Positions 26,187-37,113 are shown, counted from the stretch's first letter. The stretch is 49,106 nucleotides of DNA from Baaleninema simplex PCC 7105 (GCF_000332355.1 NZ_KB235961.1:41918-91023), one strand, 5' to 3'. The notes: generated by a model not told the origin, from the letters alone. Made by a program: numbers and translations.

Positions 26187-28259
26187 ATGACCGCGATCGA
26201 TCGCATTATCCAACGGGAGCCGAACCCGTTCGACACGGAAACCTTTTGGTCGGGGAATTTTTGGCAAGAAGTCCAAAATCCCGATCTCACCGTCGATTCT
26301 ATCCACCAAGACGCCCTCGACGAAATCGAAGCGGTTCTCGATCGCGTGGCGGACGACCGGCGATCGCGTACCATTCTCCTCGAAGGAGAAACGGGATCGG
26401 GAAAAACCTATCTTCTCGGACGCCTCAAGCGATCGATTCAAACCGGTAACGCGGACTCCGCCAGTCCTCGCGCCTTTTTCGTTTACGTCGAACCCTTCAC
26501 CGCCAGCGATTACATTTGGCGACATATCCTCCGCTACACCGTCGACAGTCTCCTCGAAAAACCCGAAGGCCAAGACAAATCGCAAATTCTCCTCTGGCTC
26601 GAAGACCTCTCAGACGTTCAACAAGGAGGATTCATCGATTGGCTGCGGGGGGGCGTCCGTCAGATTTTCGTCCGCAAACTCCTCGAAGCCTATCCCTCGG
26701 GAATCTACAACGCACAGGAGTTTTTCGGCGCTCTCTACCACCTCACCAACCCCGAGTTATACCCCATCGCCTGCGAGTGGTTGCGCGGCGACGACCTCGA
26801 CGAAGACTCGCTGCGAAAGTTGGGCGTGCAATCGACCATCGACACGGAAGACGCCGCTCAAAAAACCCTAGCCAACTTCGGACGCATCGCCGACGCAACA
26901 CAGCCGATCGTCCTTTGTTTCGACCAACTCGACAACATCGCTCGCAACAGCGACGGAAGCCTGGATTTACAATCGCTGTTTCGCGTCAACGCCATGCTCC
27001 ACACGCAGAAAGTCAAAAACTTTCTGTTCGTCATCAGCATCATTACCGATACTTGGAGACAAAACCAGGCTCGCATTCCCGCCACCGATCGCGATCGCAT
27101 CGATACGACGATTCGCCTCAAACAAATCACCCTCGATCAAGCCGAAGCCCTCTGGGCCAGTCGCCTCTACCTGTTGCACCGCCAAACCTACCCCCAACCG
27201 GAATCTCCCATTTATCCTCTGGCTCGCCAATATCTCGACGATAAATTTCCGGGGGGAAAAACGCGACCCCGCAACACGCTGATTTTGGGGCGGCGACTGT
27301 ATCAGGAATCGAAACTCGACCGACTGCAATCGGGGATCGTTCGCAATGGTGGAACCGAGTTTTCTCACAACGGGTCGAGTCCTTCGCTCCCGCCAAAAGT
27401 TCCCACAGACGCCACGAGCGACCCCGCTGCGGCGTTCAAACTGGTGTGGTTGAAAAAATTCAAGCAAACGGAAGAACGGGTCAACCGCCTGCGTCAGTAT
27501 GCCGCTCCCGAGTTGATGCAAATGCTGGCTGAAGCCCTCAGCGTCTTGAAAGTCGAAGATGTGCGATCGCGCCTGCTTCCGAGTCGGACTTACGCCAGTT
27601 ATTCGTTAAGCTATCGCGCCCCCGGAACCCCCGATCGCGTGGGGGTGGTGTGGTCGGAAGATGCCAATATGGTGAAGTTTTTCAACCTCCTCAAAGCCTG
27701 TCGCGAAGCCCTCGATCGCAAGCTCTGTCACACGCTGCAACTGGTTCGCGCCGAAGGAGTCGGCTCGCCGAGCAATCGCGGCTATCAACTCTATACAGAG
27801 ATTTTCAGCGACGATCGCAACAACCATTTCATGTCAGATTTGGTGTCGGTGCGCTATCTTTCGACCTATCACACCCTCGTCAACGACGCCCTGTCTGGAG
27901 AACTGGTGGTGGGAGAAGAAACCCCCGACCTCGATCGCCTCGAATCTCTGACTCGTCAAACGGAGGTTTTGACAGACTGTCCGCTGTTGCAACAACTGGG
28001 CTTTTTTGAAACCACCGTCGCCCGCGAGGAAGCTGAAGCCTCCCTTCAAGCCATCGAGGATTTCATCATCAACCGCGTCGTCAACCAACAGTGTATGGCG
28101 ATCGAACAACTCATCGAAGAAGCGATCGCCCAATTCGGCGGCGTCAGCAAACAACAGGTTCACCAACTTATCGAAACCCTTTCCCTCAGCGATCGCCCCG
28201 TACGAATTCTCGATCCCGACCTTCCCCTCGAAGAACAGCTCGTTATCGCCCAAACGTAA
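26187..28259 (+). CDS. P-loop ATPase, first of two tandem paralogues
   Basis: The 690-residue protein starts with a conserved NPFDTETFWSGNFW block. Walker A GETGSGKT is at 67-74 and Walker B IVLCFDQLDN at 241-250, with its double-acidic FDxLD ending of STAND/Orc-like ATPases. An arginine-bearing sensor-like segment lies near 290. Residues 430-600 form a second conserved region (APELMQMLAEALSVL, SYSLSYR, RVGVVWSED), and the C-terminus looks like a winged helix. The downstream gene is clearly a homologue throughout. The enzyme's partner and process are unknown; a DNA-transaction, defence or replication-initiation-like role is possible. Confidence 0.8.
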   Translation: MTAIDRIIQREPNPFDTETFWSGNFWQEVQNPDLTVDSIHQDALDEIEAVLDRVADDRRSRTILLEGETGSGKTYLLGRLKRSIQTGNADSASPRAFFVYVEPFTASDYIWRHILRYTVDSLLEKPEGQDKSQILLWLEDLSDVQQGGFIDWLRGGVRQIFVRKLLEAYPSGIYNAQEFFGALYHLTNPELYPIACEWLRGDDLDEDSLRKLGVQSTIDTEDAAQKTLANFGRIADATQPIVLCFDQLDNIARNSDGSLDLQSLFRVNAMLHTQKVKNFLFVISIITDTWRQNQARIPATDRDRIDTTIRLKQITLDQAEALWASRLYLLHRQTYPQPESPIYPLARQYLDDKFPGGKTRPRNTLILGRRLYQESKLDRLQSGIVRNGGTEFSHNGSSPSLPPKVPTDATSDPAAAFKLVWLKKFKQTEERVNRLRQYAAPELMQMLAEALSVLKVEDVRSRLLPSRTYASYSLSYRAPGTPDRVGVVWSEDANMVKFFNLLKACREALDRKLCHTLQLVRAEGVGSPSNRGYQLYTEIFSDDRNNHFMSDLVSVRYLSTYHTLVNDALSGELVVGEETPDLDRLESLTRQTEVLTDCPLLQQLGFFETTVAREEAEASLQAIEDFIINRVVNQQCMAIEQLIEEAIAQFGGVSKQQVHQLIETLSLSDRPVRILDPDLPLEEQLVIAQT

Positions 28260-28296
28260 ATGGTGACCCGAGACTGGTGACTGGAGACTGATAACT

Positions 28297-30330
28297 ATGG
28301 CTTCTATCGAGCAGCTCGTCCAACGCGCCGTCAATCCGTTCGACTCGACGACCTTCCGGCCGGGGAATTTTTGGCACGAAGACCGCCCAACCCACGCTAC
28401 GATCGAATCGATCCACCAGGAGATCGTCGCAGAAATCGAACGGATTCTCGAGACCGTCGCAGGCGATCGCCGCAGTCGCACGATTTTACTGTCGGGGGAC
28501 TCGGGATCGGGGAAAAGTTTTCTGCTGAGTCGCCTCAAACAGCGGTTGAATCCCCAAGCTTTTTTCACGTATATCGGCCCCTGGCCTGAAAGCGATTATA
28601 TTTGGCGTCACACCCTACGCCACACCATCGACAGTCTGACTTACGTTCCCGAGGGAGCGCAGGAATCGCAACTGTTGCTGTGGTTGAAGAGTCTCTCGGC
28701 CTTTCGCGATCGCGGCTTTCTCAAACGTCTCATCGGCGAACGCCATCTCTTCGTCCACAACTTCAAATCGACCTATCCCACGGGAATTTACAACGCCAAC
28801 GAGTTTTTTAGCGTTCTCTACCACCTCACCGATCCACAACTCTATTCTCTGGCGTGCGATTGGCTCAAAGGGGACGATCTCGACGACGAAAGTTTGAAGG
28901 CGTTACACGTCAGCAGTTCCATCGATACCGAACACAAAGCCCAGAGTATTTTAGGAAACTTCGGACGCATCGCCACCGCAACTCAGCCGATCGTGTTGTG
29001 TTTCGACAACCTCGATAACGTCGATCGCAGCGATCGCGGCTATATCGACTTACAGGCGTTGTTTAATGTCAACTCCATCGTCCACAACCAAAAGCTGAAA
29101 AACTTCCTCGTCATCGTCAGCATCGTCACTAATACCTGGAACGAAAACGCGCGACACGTCCAACCGGCCGATCTCGCCCGCATCGATACCGAACTGCACC
29201 TGCGCCCCATCGATATCGATCGCGCTCAGCAGCTTTGGGAAACCCGTTTAGCCCCGCTTCACCGCCAAGCGGACAGTCCGCCCCCTTCTTCCCTGTATCC
29301 CCTGTCTCGGGAGGCTCTCGAACAGAAATTTCCCGGCGATCGCGCCCTTCCCCGATCGGTGTTGATGTTAGGGCGATCGCTCTTTCAACAGGCGAAAATC
29401 GGCGTCGCCAACGGGGGATCTCCCCACTTCGAGACGCCTGTGATGTCGGAGGTTGAAGACGGAGGCGATCGCCCCACTGACGAACTGGCCGCCTTCAAAC
29501 TCACCTGGGAAACCGAACTGGTACAAGTCCAGTCGAAAGTTCGCCACATCCGCCAGTTTTCAGCACCGGAACTCATGCAAATGTTGCGTCAAGTTCTGGA
29601 AGTTTTAGGCGTGACGGGCGTTCGCCCCAAACTTCTTGAAAGTCCCACTTACGGACGTTATTCTTTAAGTTTTTATTGGTCGTTCAAATTCGGTCGCGTC
29701 GGGGTTATTTGGATTGAAGAGCCGAATTTAGTCAGTTTTTGTCGGGTGATGAAAGCAGCTCAAGAGGCTTTGGAGAAAAACACCTGTCAGTTTCTATATC
29801 TCATTCGGGCTGAAAATTTAGGAGTTCCCAGGAATCAAGGATATCGCCGTTATAAAGAGTTGTTTGTCGATTCGATCCACCGTCACATCATTCCCGATCT
29901 CGACTCGCTTCATATTTTGGAGACTTATCACAACTTCGTAAATTCTGCAAAATCGGGAGATTTCGTCCTCGGCGATCGCGCGATCGATTTTGAAGAGTTG
30001 AAAGCGTTAACGGTACGAGCTGAAGTGTTACAAGATTGTCGATTGTTACAAAAACTCGATGTCTTCAGTCACGATTTGGGAAGTTTGCTCGAAATTGAAG
30101 AACGCGATCCCTTCGATCGCGTTAAAGAATATATTTTCGCCCTCGTCAAAACTCAACAACTCATCGGACGAACGGTATTAGTCGAAAGTACCAACGCGCA
30201 ATTTCCCGATTTCCAAAAAGATGACATCGATCGAGCCATTTCAACTCTTTGCCAAGAAAATCGTATCGCTATCCTCAACCCCGATTCTAACCCGGAAGAA
30301 CACCTGATCGGTTACGTCATATCGTCGTAA
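28297..30330 (+). CDS. P-loop ATPase, second tandem paralogue
   Basis: The 677-residue protein aligns end to end with its neighbour: NPFDSTTFRPGNFW, Walker A GDSGSGKS (67-74), SDYIWRHTLRHTIDSL, IVLCFDNLDN (232-241), APELMQMLRQVLEVL, RVGVIWIEE. Key ATPase residues are intact in both copies, so both may be active. The regions between Walker A and Walker B are best conserved; the middle linker (about 370-400) differs. The gap from the first ATPase is 37 bp and holds GACTGG-type repeats, so co-transcription is likely. The two copies may form a hetero-oligomer. No name is assigned. Confidence 0.8.
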   Translation: MASIEQLVQRAVNPFDSTTFRPGNFWHEDRPTHATIESIHQEIVAEIERILETVAGDRRSRTILLSGDSGSGKSFLLSRLKQRLNPQAFFTYIGPWPESDYIWRHTLRHTIDSLTYVPEGAQESQLLLWLKSLSAFRDRGFLKRLIGERHLFVHNFKSTYPTGIYNANEFFSVLYHLTDPQLYSLACDWLKGDDLDDESLKALHVSSSIDTEHKAQSILGNFGRIATATQPIVLCFDNLDNVDRSDRGYIDLQALFNVNSIVHNQKLKNFLVIVSIVTNTWNENARHVQPADLARIDTELHLRPIDIDRAQQLWETRLAPLHRQADSPPPSSLYPLSREALEQKFPGDRALPRSVLMLGRSLFQQAKIGVANGGSPHFETPVMSEVEDGGDRPTDELAAFKLTWETELVQVQSKVRHIRQFSAPELMQMLRQVLEVLGVTGVRPKLLESPTYGRYSLSFYWSFKFGRVGVIWIEEPNLVSFCRVMKAAQEALEKNTCQFLYLIRAENLGVPRNQGYRRYKELFVDSIHRHIIPDLDSLHILETYHNFVNSAKSGDFVLGDRAIDFEELKALTVRAEVLQDCRLLQKLDVFSHDLGSLLEIEERDPFDRVKEYIFALVKTQQLIGRTVLVESTNAQFPDFQKDDIDRAISTLCQENRIAILNPDSNPEEHLIGYVISS

Positions 30331-30496
30331 CGTAGCCTCACTGTCAAATATCCAATCGAAACTGAAATTTCTGGAATTAACCGAAATTGGTGTTTGCAAA
30401 CAAAAAACTCAATTTAAAATCAATTGGAATTCCGAAAATAGTAAGGTTGGGTTTCGGCTTCGCTCAACCCAACCTGCGGCGATCGAAACTCAAAGA

Positions 30497-30892
30497 CTAC
30501 TGAAATGCTTCCATTTGTTCCGGTTCTTTCAACGAACGACCGAAGGGAAATAGCGACATGGGAATCAATTTAATATGTTGCTTCGCAAAGGGCAATCCCA
30601 CAATAGTAATCGCCAAAATTGCCGCATGGGTCAAATGAGAAATTGCAATTTCCCAGCCAAACAACACGATCCAAACGATATTAAAAATAATGGTAAGCGT
30701 GCTGTTGGCGCTCTTATCTTCAATGATTTCCTTACCGAAGGGCGTCATCGTCGCAAAACCCAATTTAATGGTTTGCAAGCCGAACGGAATGCCAACAATG
30801 GTGACGCACAACGCCAAACCTCCGATAATATAACCGAGTCCCGACAGGAACCCGCCGAAAATCAGCCAGATGATATTTCCAAGTAAACTCAT
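30497..30892 (-). CDS. YccF-domain membrane protein
   Basis: The 131-residue protein has two similar halves with GNIIWLIFGGFLSGLGYIIGG and VGIPFGLQTIKLGF, then the matching FNIVWIVLFGWE and VGLPFAKQHIKL. This is the duplicated YccF (DUF307) layout with about four membrane segments. The function is unknown in the family. It converges with the preceding ATPase gene and is divergent from the gene at 30979. Confidence 0.92.
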   Translation of the reverse strand: MSLLGNIIWLIFGGFLSGLGYIIGGLALCVTIVGIPFGLQTIKLGFATMTPFGKEIIEDKSANSTLTIIFNIVWIVLFGWEIAISHLTHAAILAITIVGLPFAKQHIKLIPMSLFPFGRSLKEPEQMEAFQ

Positions 30893-30978
30893 TGGGAACT
30901 CCCGGTCTTGGTAAAGTTTGAAGACGCGACTCGCAGACTCGACCCTCGCCTCACTATCGATCTAACACAATTTCTCTC

Positions 30979-31326
30979 ATGGACGACAAAACTGCACGAA
31001 ACTTTCTCATCGACCAAGGAATGACGTTAGAGACACGGCGCAATCCCGATGCGTTCTTAATGCTCCTCGAACGGGGAAACGCACCGATTCCCGGTCAGAT
31101 GACCTCGATTTTGCTGGCGTTGAAGGTGTTGTATCGATCGCTCGAAGGTCGATCCCAGATCGATCGCGAGTTGACTTACGCCTTGCATCTGCTGGTGTTG
31201 GAAAGTCAGCGTCAGTTCGAGCGAGGTCGCAATTGCGGCGTGTCCTGGCCGCCGCTGTTGGCGGAGGATTTGAACCGCTTGGAACGCGCCGTGGCGAGCA
31301 TTTTTACCGGGAAATGGCAGGATTGA
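30979..31326 (+). CDS. Small conserved cyanobacterial protein
   Basis: The helical 115-residue protein (NFLIDQGMTLETRRNPDAFL near the start, PGQMTSILLALKVLYRSLEG, then GVSWPPLLAEDLNRLERAV) resembles a cyanobacterial family often labelled dethiobiotin synthetase by automatic annotation. It has no Walker A and is far too short for that enzyme. I would treat it as a conserved unknown. Confidence 0.75.
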   Translation: MDDKTARNFLIDQGMTLETRRNPDAFLMLLERGNAPIPGQMTSILLALKVLYRSLEGRSQIDRELTYALHLLVLESQRQFERGRNCGVSWPPLLAEDLNRLERAVASIFTGKWQD

Positions 31327-31518
31327 GACCAGATGTAGTGAAACCGTTCGAGAAACTTTCACGGATGTGAGCGATCGCCGGGAGAGGTTTGGGGAAGGCT
31401 AAGGCTAGGCTTGGGGTGTCTCCCGCGATCGCCATCTCTGCGGAATGGCGATCGCCTCTCCTGTAGCCGTAAAACAGCCAAACCGCTACCGATCCTCACT
31501 CGAACCTCCCCAACTGCG

Positions 31519-32025
31519 ATGACTGACCTCGCCATCGAAACCCGCGACCTCAGCAAACAGTTCGATCGCCAACTCGCCGTCAACGAAGTCGACCTCAACA
31601 TCAATTACGGTGAAGTGTACGGTCTCATCGGACCCAACGGCGCGGGAAAAACCACCCTGATTCGGATGTTAGCCGCGATCGAAGAACCCACCACCGGAGA
31701 AATTTACTTCAACGGGGAACGGCTGCGACCCGATCGCCCTAACCCCAATCTCCAACGACATCTCGGCTACCTTCCCGACGACTTTCCCCTCTACGACGAC
31801 CTCACCGTTTGGGACTATCTCGAATACTTCGCGCGACTGTACCACCTGCGAGAACCCACGCGATCGCGCCGCCTCTTCGACGTACTCGAACTCGTGCAAC
31901 TCGTCCCCAAACGCAACAGCCTGATTTCCACCCTTTCGAGAGGAATGAAACAACGGCTGAGTTTGGCGCGAACCGTCATTCCCGCCAGCTCAACCGAGTC
32001 GGCCAGTCTGAAACCAAGCCGCTAA
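31519..32025 (+). pseudogene. Truncated ABC transporter ATP-binding protein
   Basis: The reading frame from ATG 31519 is a normal ABC ATPase: LIGPNGAGKTTLIRML Walker A, the Q-loop in GYLPDDFPLYDDLTV, and signature LSRGMKQRLSLARTV. It then leaves homology at about 31985 and ends in the unrelated ASSTESASLKPSR. Walker B, the D-loop and the switch His are missing, so it cannot be a working ATPase. The break is about 170 bp before the IS5-family element, and the missing part is not found beyond it, so a deletion accompanied a past insertion. Confidence 0.85.
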
Positions 32026-32231
32026 TGGCGGGTATAGATTTTTAATGTTGTGCCTGAAATTTGGGAGCAAACCGCTATTTTAACACTACCCAAAAAGTCT
32101 TCACCACATCCCCCATTAGCCCCCCAAAGGAGAGGGGGGTTGCGGGGATGGAGGGACTTGGGCATCTCTATTAATTGACTATTGGACTTAAATCATGAGA
32201 TAATTAAACAGTACAAATCAAGGATAATGCC

Positions 32232-33257
32232 ATGGGTCAAAAAGGTTTTTGGGATTGGGAAAATCGCCATGCTAAGCTAAGCAATAAAAAAATCTTGCTT
32301 GACCAGATTGATGAATTGATACCCTGGGAAGAATTTCGTCCAATCCTCAAAGTAATTCATCAAAAGCCTCGCCTCAGTAATGCAGGTCGTAAACCCTTGG
32401 ATACGATCTTAATGTTCAAATTAATTGTGTTACAAAAACTCTTTAATCTTGGCGATGATGAATTAGAATATCAAGCCAACGATCGATTATCCTTTATGAA
32501 ATTTCTACATCTCGGTCTTGAAGACTCAATTCCGGATGCAAAAACGGTTTGGCTTTTTCGAGAACAACTCACCCAACACGGATTAATTGAAGAGCTATTT
32601 AATCGATTTGACGACTATCTGCGAGATCGAGGATATGAAGCTGAGGAAGGGCAAATTGTGGATGCGACTCTCGTGCCAGTCCCTAAACAAAGAAATAGCC
32701 AGGAAGAGAATGATAAAATTCGCCAAGGAGAAACTCCAGAAGGATGGGAAAAAAATCCCCATCGCCTTTCCCAAAAAGACCTTGACGCTCGTTGGACTAA
32801 AAAGAATGGACAAAGTTACTATGGATATAAAAATCATATTAGCATCGATGTAAAATTTGGTTTTGTCCGAAGTTATCATGTAACAGATGCATCAGTTCAT
32901 GACTCAAAAGCATTAGGTAAAATTATCGATGGTGAGAATTTAGACGATCGAATTTGGGGTGATAGTGCTTATCGAAGTGAAGATATTGAATGGGTTTTAG
33001 AGCAGCTTGAATTTGACAGTAAAATTCACGAAAGAGCTTACAGAAATAAGCCTTTAAGTGAAGAGCAAAAGTCAAATAATCGTCAAAAATCAAAAATCCG
33101 GGCTAAGGTCGAACACGTCTTTGGGGCTTGGGTGATGAGCATGGGCGGAAAACTTCTACGTTCAATTGGAAAGATTAGAGCTAACGCCAACATTGGCTTG
33201 AAAAATCTAGCCTACAATATCCGTCGATATATATTCTGGGAAACTCAAAAAGAATAA
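32232..33257 (+). CDS. IS5-family transposase
   Basis: The 341-residue DDE transposase looks complete. An N-terminal helical region contains FWDWENRHAKLSNKK and LDTILMFKLIVLQKLFNL, followed by the GQIVDATLV strand with the first Asp near residue 143. The KNHISIDVKFGFVRSYHVTDASVHD block follows, then DDRIWGDSAYRSE with the second Asp, and finally RAKVEHVFGAW with the catalytic Glu. The coding region has lower GC and fewer CGATCG sites than its neighbours, so it is a recent arrival. A terminator follows. Confidence 0.93.
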   Translation: MGQKGFWDWENRHAKLSNKKILLDQIDELIPWEEFRPILKVIHQKPRLSNAGRKPLDTILMFKLIVLQKLFNLGDDELEYQANDRLSFMKFLHLGLEDSIPDAKTVWLFREQLTQHGLIEELFNRFDDYLRDRGYEAEEGQIVDATLVPVPKQRNSQEENDKIRQGETPEGWEKNPHRLSQKDLDARWTKKNGQSYYGYKNHISIDVKFGFVRSYHVTDASVHDSKALGKIIDGENLDDRIWGDSAYRSEDIEWVLEQLEFDSKIHERAYRNKPLSEEQKSNNRQKSKIRAKVEHVFGAWVMSMGGKLLRSIGKIRANANIGLKNLAYNIRRYIFWETQKE

Positions 33258-33337
33258 CAGAATATTCTCGTTCTAAAACTTCTAAAATAGATGATTTTTC
33301 TCAAGAAAATACCTCTTAATATAGAAGAATAAAAAAG

Positions 33338-33378
33338 ATGGTCTTCGAGATGTGAAAGACCATTTTATTTTTTTATTT
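33338..33378 (+). terminator. Rho-independent terminator of the transposase gene
   Basis: ATGGTCTT, loop, AAAGACCAT followed by TTTATTTTTTTATTTT, 80 bp after the stop. Confidence 0.75.
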
Positions 33379-33441
33379 TGAACTCAAATAATGAATTTTT
33401 CGAGGTTCCCACTTGTCTGAGTGGGTAAAACCGCTGTTTGA

Positions 33442-33471
33442 TACGGAATCCGAATTTCAAATACTGGTTTT
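33442..33471. repeat. Inverted counterpart of 48552-48581
   Basis: Thirty bases containing TACGGAATCCGAATTTC are repeated, with one mismatch, as the reverse complement at 48552-48581. Its nature is unknown; it may be an element end. Confidence 0.75.
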
Positions 33472-33583
33472 GCCTAACCTGACAAGTCCCTCTCTGTGTC
33501 CTCTGTGTCTCTGTGGTGAAGGCTTCTTGAAACCTAGCCTATCGGGTAACGGATTCCGTAACTAACCACCCTTCGCCCACGAG

Positions 33584-33617
33584 AAACCCGGTATCTTTGA
33601 TGAAGATACCGGGTTTT
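33584..33617 (-). terminator. Hairpin terminator of ahcY
   Basis: AACCCGGTATCTT, loop, AAGATACCGGGTT; on the minus strand it follows the ahcY stop by 60 bp. Confidence 0.7.
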
Positions 33618-33675
33618 GCAGAGTGCAGAATTCGATCGAACACTCTTCACGCTACACTCTTCATCCTTAACTGAC

Positions 33676-34950
<1,275 letters not shown>

Positions 34951-35019
34951 TCAGTGACTTCCTTTACAAAAAGACAATCTTATCTAGGGTACTCCGTCCT
35001 ACTGAGAACGAACAGGGCA

Positions 35020-35075
35020 GGGGAGAGGGGGAGAGGGGGAGAGGAGGAGCCGGGGAGAGGGGGAGAGGGGGAGAA
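35020..35075. repeat. GGGGGAGA-type purine repeat
   Basis: Tandem GGGGGAGA units with AGCCGGGG interruptions between ahcY and the cyclophilin gene; similar to 5075-5118 and 43951-44013. Confidence 0.85.
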
Positions 35076-35122
35076 ATAGCCAATTGTTTTTCCTCCTCAT
35101 CTCATCATCGCCTCATCTCGAT

Positions 35123-35542
35123 CTATTTTTCGATTTTGACCGATTGAATCTTGTCGCCTTGAGCGATCGAGAGAACTACGTCCATGTCGTCTGTTTGGCC
35201 GAAGACGGTATGAACGCCGTCGAGGTGGGGTTGGGGTTCGTGACAGATGAAGAATTGGCTTCCACCCGTGTCTCGTCCGGCGTGTGCCATCGACAGGGTT
35301 CCGGCGACGTGCTTGTTCTTGTTGATTTCGCACTTGATGGTGTAGCCGGGGCCGCCGGTTCCGTTTCCGTTGGGACAGCCGCCTTGAATCACGAAACCGG
35401 GGATGACGCGGTGAAAGATCAGACCGTCGTAAAATCCTTTTTCTGACAGTTCGACGAAGTTTTTTACAGTGCTGGGCGCGTCTTCGTCGAAGAGTTCGAG
35501 GTTAATCGTTCCCTTGTCTGTTTCCATTATGGCTCGGGTCAT
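35123..35542 (-). CDS. Cyclophilin-type peptidyl-prolyl isomerase
   Basis: The 139-residue protein has the core cyclophilin sequence: [13 protein letters not shown], with the catalytic arginine, then [22 protein letters not shown]. No signal peptide is present, so it is probably cytoplasmic. The start could be ATG 35542 or ATG 35527 (METDKG). It is a single-domain member, shorter than eukaryotic cyclophilins as usual for bacteria. Confidence 0.95.
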   Translation of the reverse strand: MTRAIMETDKGTINLELFDEDAPSTVKNFVELSEKGFYDGLIFHRVIPGFVIQGGCPNGNGTGGPGYTIKCEINKNKHVAGTLSMAHAGRDTGGSQFFICHEPQPHLDGVHTVFGQTDDMDVVLSIAQGDKIQSVKIEK

Positions 35543-35665
35543 GGCGTTCTCGTTTTAGGTGCGGGTTATTTGCAAACTGACCTATATTAACGCACTGTTG
35601 CTGCGGGTTCGAGCTGGGCTTCGGTAGAATAGCGAGCGGTTTACGAGAATTCGATCGAAATTAGG

Positions 35666-36790
35666 ATGGCACAGTATTTTGCAACGGTGGCGCGAGGTTT
35701 GGAAGCGATCGCGGCGCGGGAATTGGAGAGTTTGGGGGCGCAGTCGGTGCGGCCGGAGTTTGCTGGGGTGGCGTTTGAAGGCGATCGCACGCTGTTATAT
35801 CGCGTCAATCTGTGGGGAAGAACGCTGTTTCGGGTTCTAGTCCCGATCGCGGCGTTTCGCTGTACTTCGGTGCAAATGCTGTATCGAGAGGTTCGCGATA
35901 TCGACTGGGAAAATTATCTCAGTCCCGAAAATACGTTAGCGGTCGATTGTACGGGGAAAAACAAACAGCTCAACCACACGCACTTTAGCGCCCTCCAGGT
36001 CAAAAATGCCATTGTAGACCGCCAGCGAGACCAGTTTGGGGTGCGATCGAGTGTGGATGTGGCAACTCCCGATTTGCGCCTCAACCTTCACATTCACCGC
36101 GATCGCGCCGTGTTGAGTCTCGACAGTTCCGGCAGCAGTTTACACCGTCGCGGCACTCGCCCGGCTGTGGGAGCTGCACCGTTAAAGGAAACTCTGGCGG
36201 CGGCGTTGTTGGAGATGGCGAATTATTCTCCTGAAATCCCGTTTTTAGACCCGCTGTGCGGTTCGGGAACGCTTCCGCTAGAGGCGGCGATGAAAGCGGC
36301 GAACGTGGCACCGGGGTTGTTTCGCGATCGCTTTGGGTTTGAAACTTGGCGAGATTTCGACGCGGGAGTTTGGGCGCAGTTAAAACAGGAGGCGAAGGCG
36401 GCGAGAAAACTGGAACTTCCGGCGTTTGTGGGGGGAAGCGATCGCGATGCGGACGTTCTCCAACAGGCGAAAACGAACGCCGAACGGTGTGGGTTGGGGG
36501 GAAAGATTGCGTTTCAGTGCGCCGACGTGCGCGAAATTGAAGCACCCTGCGATCTCGGAATTTTGATGTGCAACCCACCTTACGGAGAACGCTTAGGCGA
36601 TCGTCAGCAACTCGGGGCGTTTTACAAACAACTCGGCGATACGTTCAAACAGCGATTTAAAGGCTGGACGGCGTACGTTCTCACGGGAAGTAAAGACCTT
36701 GCCAAACAAGTCGGATTGCGAGCGTCTCGCCGCGTTCCCGTCTCGAACGGGGGGTTAGATTGCACCCTTTTGGAATACGAATTATATTGA
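35666..36790 (+). CDS. THUMP-domain RNA guanine-N2 methyltransferase, RlmL-like
   Basis: The 374-residue protein begins with a THUMP-type RNA-binding domain (AQYFATVARGLEAIAAREL, then a ferredoxin-like fold to about 160). It continues into a Rossmann methyltransferase with LDPLCGSGTLPLEAA (SAM loop) and MCNPPYGERLG (catalytic NPPY). This is the N-terminal half of E. coli RlmL and the usual stand-alone form in cyanobacteria; it probably methylates a guanine in 23S rRNA. It is divergent from the cyclophilin gene. Confidence 0.9.
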   Translation: MAQYFATVARGLEAIAARELESLGAQSVRPEFAGVAFEGDRTLLYRVNLWGRTLFRVLVPIAAFRCTSVQMLYREVRDIDWENYLSPENTLAVDCTGKNKQLNHTHFSALQVKNAIVDRQRDQFGVRSSVDVATPDLRLNLHIHRDRAVLSLDSSGSSLHRRGTRPAVGAAPLKETLAAALLEMANYSPEIPFLDPLCGSGTLPLEAAMKAANVAPGLFRDRFGFETWRDFDAGVWAQLKQEAKAARKLELPAFVGGSDRDADVLQQAKTNAERCGLGGKIAFQCADVREIEAPCDLGILMCNPPYGERLGDRQQLGAFYKQLGDTFKQRFKGWTAYVLTGSKDLAKQVGLRASRRVPVSNGGLDCTLLEYELY

Positions 36791-36829
36791 TTTTTTGGTG
36801 TCTTTACTGAGAAAAAACTTCAAAAATAT

Positions 36830-36950
36830 GGCTCTTCGGAGTTTAGGGTGACAGAAAAACTAACTTCACGAGATTTCAAGGGTTTTGGCTCTCGAATCTT
36901 CAATTTTTTGTATCATGCTATACATTTATAACCACAAACTCCGAAGACCC
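36830..36950 (-). mobile_element. MITE-like element, GGNTCTTCGGAGTTT family, 8-bp target duplication
   Basis: The 121-bp element starts GGCTCTTCGGAGTTT and ends CACAAACTCCGAAGACCC. AAAAATAT flanks it on both sides (36822-36829 and 36951-36958), a perfect 8-bp duplication. Its inverse copy lies at 18955-19075. Confidence 0.92.
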
Positions 36951-37113
36951 AAAAATATATCTTAGGAATTGAATTTAAATTGATAGTTTTTTCTCTGAAA
37001 AAACAATCTCAAAAAATCGACGCTAATGCCAAAAAAACTTTGAGATTAACATTTTTGGAGTTGAGAAAACCGAAATTCAACCTACTGCCTGTTCCCTGTT
37101 TCCTGTTCCCTGT

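Larger units (their letters stand above)
32155..33417 (+). mobile_element. IS5-family insertion sequence
   Basis: The element encloses the transposase gene at 32232. Imperfect inverted ends of about 35 bp can be aligned, beginning GACTTGGGCATCTC on the left and, reading inward, GACAAGTGGGAACCTC on the right. The exact boundaries are uncertain; a slightly larger pair GAGGGACTTG (32151-32160) and CAAGTCCCTC (33483-33492) also exists. I see no clear target duplication. Confidence 0.6.

Noticed and set aside
25307-30330. BREX, DISARM or Wadjet defence cluster
   Set aside because: None of the signature methylase, helicase, nuclease or SMC partners lie nearby; only a winged-helix protein and two ATPases.
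30979-31326. Dethiobiotin synthetase
   Set aside because: Some automatic annotations use this name, but the protein is 115 residues with no Walker A.
35020-35075. CRISPR array
   Set aside because: Units are short and purine-only with no spacers; no cas gene in the window.
36081-36578. 165-codon minus-strand frame inside the RNA methyltransferase gene
   Set aside because: Pro/Arg-rich shadow of the conserved gene.
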